Source: Acanthaster planci
Lineage: Eukaryota > Echinodermata > Asteroidea > Valvatida > Acanthasteridae
Reading direction: 5' to 3'
Length of the DNA stretch: 16,283 bases
Assembly: GCF_001949145.1 (NCBI RefSeq)
Contig: NW_019091854.1
Location: 11,886 to 28,168 of the forward strand
Position numbers and translations under genes: made by a program
Part shown: in pieces, positions 14,837 through 16,283 of the stretch
How the letters are laid out: every line of letters begins with the position of its first letter
Position numbering within the stretch: the stretch's first letter is position 1
Notes under the pieces: generated by a model
What the model saw: only the letters and a program-made list of their open reading frames with translations
What the model was told of the DNA's origin: nothing
The model's database searches: none

Positions 14837-16283
14837 CTGGAAAAAGTCACACAAAATGTTTGGTAAAACCCAACCCAGTCTCCATCTTGTGGAGTAGTGT
14901 TATTTGTCTTCAGAGCTCAACTATAACAAGCTCAAAAGGTTTTTTCTGTTCTTGCCAAGAGGCAAATTTCGAATGTAGATTGCGTCATTCCGAGAAAACA
15001 AAAAACGAGGAAAGCCCTCGCCCTGTGTTCGTAGTGGACAAACATGTGCATCATGGCCGAACTATACATGTAACTACTGTTTGTAGCCACAGACCTTTAT
15101 ACCCAGCAAGGTATGGGACGGAGCGGTACCCCCCTACGTGTTCAATCCTTATACACACTCTCAACTATTGTTACCTAACGCACCCCCCTAGATATCTGAA
15201 AAGAATTCCTGAGATTCTGATCAAACAATGACCAACAAAAAGGTAGGGGCGTGCTCCCTGCCCACATCTTGCTTCAGACCGTATAGACAATGACAGCACC
15301 AAACAGTCGTAGGTTTTGCGTCCCCCACCAAAATGAAAACGTTTTTCATATGGTGAGGGCAGTGATTCAATTGTATTGAAATCTCGAAGTTTTTGGATCG
15401 AGCCTTATAAAGTTCCTCTGCTTTTTTCGTCACTTAATTTAAATTGGACTTAAACAACCTCTCCCCGACAGCCCTCTCATTTTTTCCTGACGTATTCAAC
15501 TATAAATGCCCATCCTCAAATAGTGAGGTATTTCATTTATACATGCACTGGTGTATCCGGATTTGTGTGTGCTTGAGTTTGTTTCTACATGTGTGTGTGT
15601 GGGAGCAGGTGTTTGGTACCGGATGGGTTTTGTGGGGATAAGTTGATCAGTTACATGGTAATTGGAAAATTTATCCCGTTTTGGTTTGTTCTACCTTTTC
15701 ATCAGACCTTCTTGAGTCACTAAACAGTGATTGAGTTGATTAAAAGAATATCAGTTGCGTGTACTAAGTTGGGTGCTTAGTTAAGTTCACCAAAAGGGTT
15801 CTCCTACGAGAGATAAATTTTCCTAGGGCTCCTGAATGGAAAAGGCTAGAAAACCAATTCCTTCTGAACTCTGGCCAGAAAAATTCACGGCTAAGGGACA
15901 CTACTTTCACCACATATACAGTTACCGTCGTCCACATCTTTGAAACCCTTTAAGTATTCATAATTGCGAACAATTACAGTAAACTTGTCCAAAGCACCTG
16001 TCGATTCGGTTATTCTTTGATTCATCGAATTGGCAAACCCCATAATTCAAAATGTATGATAATTTAAATAATCCCAGGCTGGTTATTGATTCATTTGTAT
16101 ATTGTATGAAGTAAGGACATATGAAGATGCTGATTTGAAATCTATCCTGTGTCAACAAGGTGAGAGACTCCGTAGGTTCATATTCGTCGGAGAGATACAA
16201 ATTTGGGGATGTGAAAGCTCATTTTTTATAGTCATCTTGATATCTGAATGTCATATCTGTTCTGTCGAGTTCTTCATAGCAGT
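14837..16283 (-). other. Upstream intron or 5' region without a supportable exon
   Basis: I searched both strands for a signal-peptide exon or another SRCR, Sushi or EGF exon and found none I can support. Weak candidates are a 72-nt minus-strand block with phase 1-1 splice sites (15926-15997; LDKFTVIVRNYEYLKGF) and a plus-strand hydrophobic start near 15544 (MHWCIRICVCLSLFLHV). A short TG run occurs near 15592-15600. The receptor's first exon presumably lies beyond the right edge. Confidence 0.5.

Noticed and set aside
15544-15641. Plus-strand hydrophobic start (MHWCIRICVCLSLFLHV) as a signal-peptide exon.
   Set aside because: It overlaps a TG repeat, is on the wrong strand for the receptor, and has only a weak donor (GTGTTT).
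1-16283. CRISPR arrays, bacterial operons, rRNA genes or viral coding regions.
   Set aside because: No regularly spaced repeats, bacterial gene layout, rRNA blocks or viral structural genes are visible; the window is spliced animal DNA.

Overview
The window is A+T-rich, intron-rich animal DNA. Nearly everything supportable belongs to one minus-strand gene for a cell-surface scavenger-receptor cysteine-rich (SRCR) protein. The one-domain-per-exon layout, phase-1 introns of 0.1 to 4.6 kb, a decayed non-LTR retrotransposon and TACATGTA-type palindromes suggest an invertebrate. A coral or sea anemone is my best guess, but the lineage is inference and not proven by the sequence.

Reading the minus strand 5' to 3' (right to left), 11 exons can be joined by GT-AG sites without breaking frame: six SRCR exons (14522-14836, 9615-9917, 7694-8008, 4104-4406, 2920-3231, 2312-2605), a Sushi/CCP exon (1910-2098), an EGF exon (1677-1784), a second Sushi exon (1336-1539), a transmembrane exon (1134-1224) and a last exon with the cytoplasmic tail and stop (542-857). 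They total 2,750 nt. With the one base needed from an upstream exon this gives 917 codons including the stop, about 916 residues. All junctions are phase 1 except the last, which is phase 2. The signal peptide and any further N-terminal domains are not visible, so the gene very probably continues beyond the right edge.

The SRCR exons alternate between a type A (315, 315 and 312 nt; the acidic pair after the first cysteine is lost) and a type B (303 and 303 nt; acidic residues kept). A sixth, different module (C) stands next to the Sushi-EGF-Sushi stalk. The order A-B-A-B-A-C suggests duplication of a two-exon A-B unit. The short cytoplasmic tail has no kinase domain, but all four of its tyrosines sit in SH2-docking-like contexts and it carries a proline-rich SH3-type site, so this is probably a signalling receptor.

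The intron between the second A and second B exon (4407-7693) holds a 5'-truncated, frame-broken non-LTR retrotransposon (about 4750-6905) in the same orientation as the gene, ending in a C2H2 zinc finger. The 4.6-kb intron 9918-14521 contains two nested pairs of inverted repeats, a 21-bp tandem repeat, TACATGTA hairpins, an 18-bp perfect palindrome, a compact 25-bp-arm foldback and two unexplained open frames. At the far left a short plus-strand open frame (1-174) enters the window and may be the end of a convergent gene.
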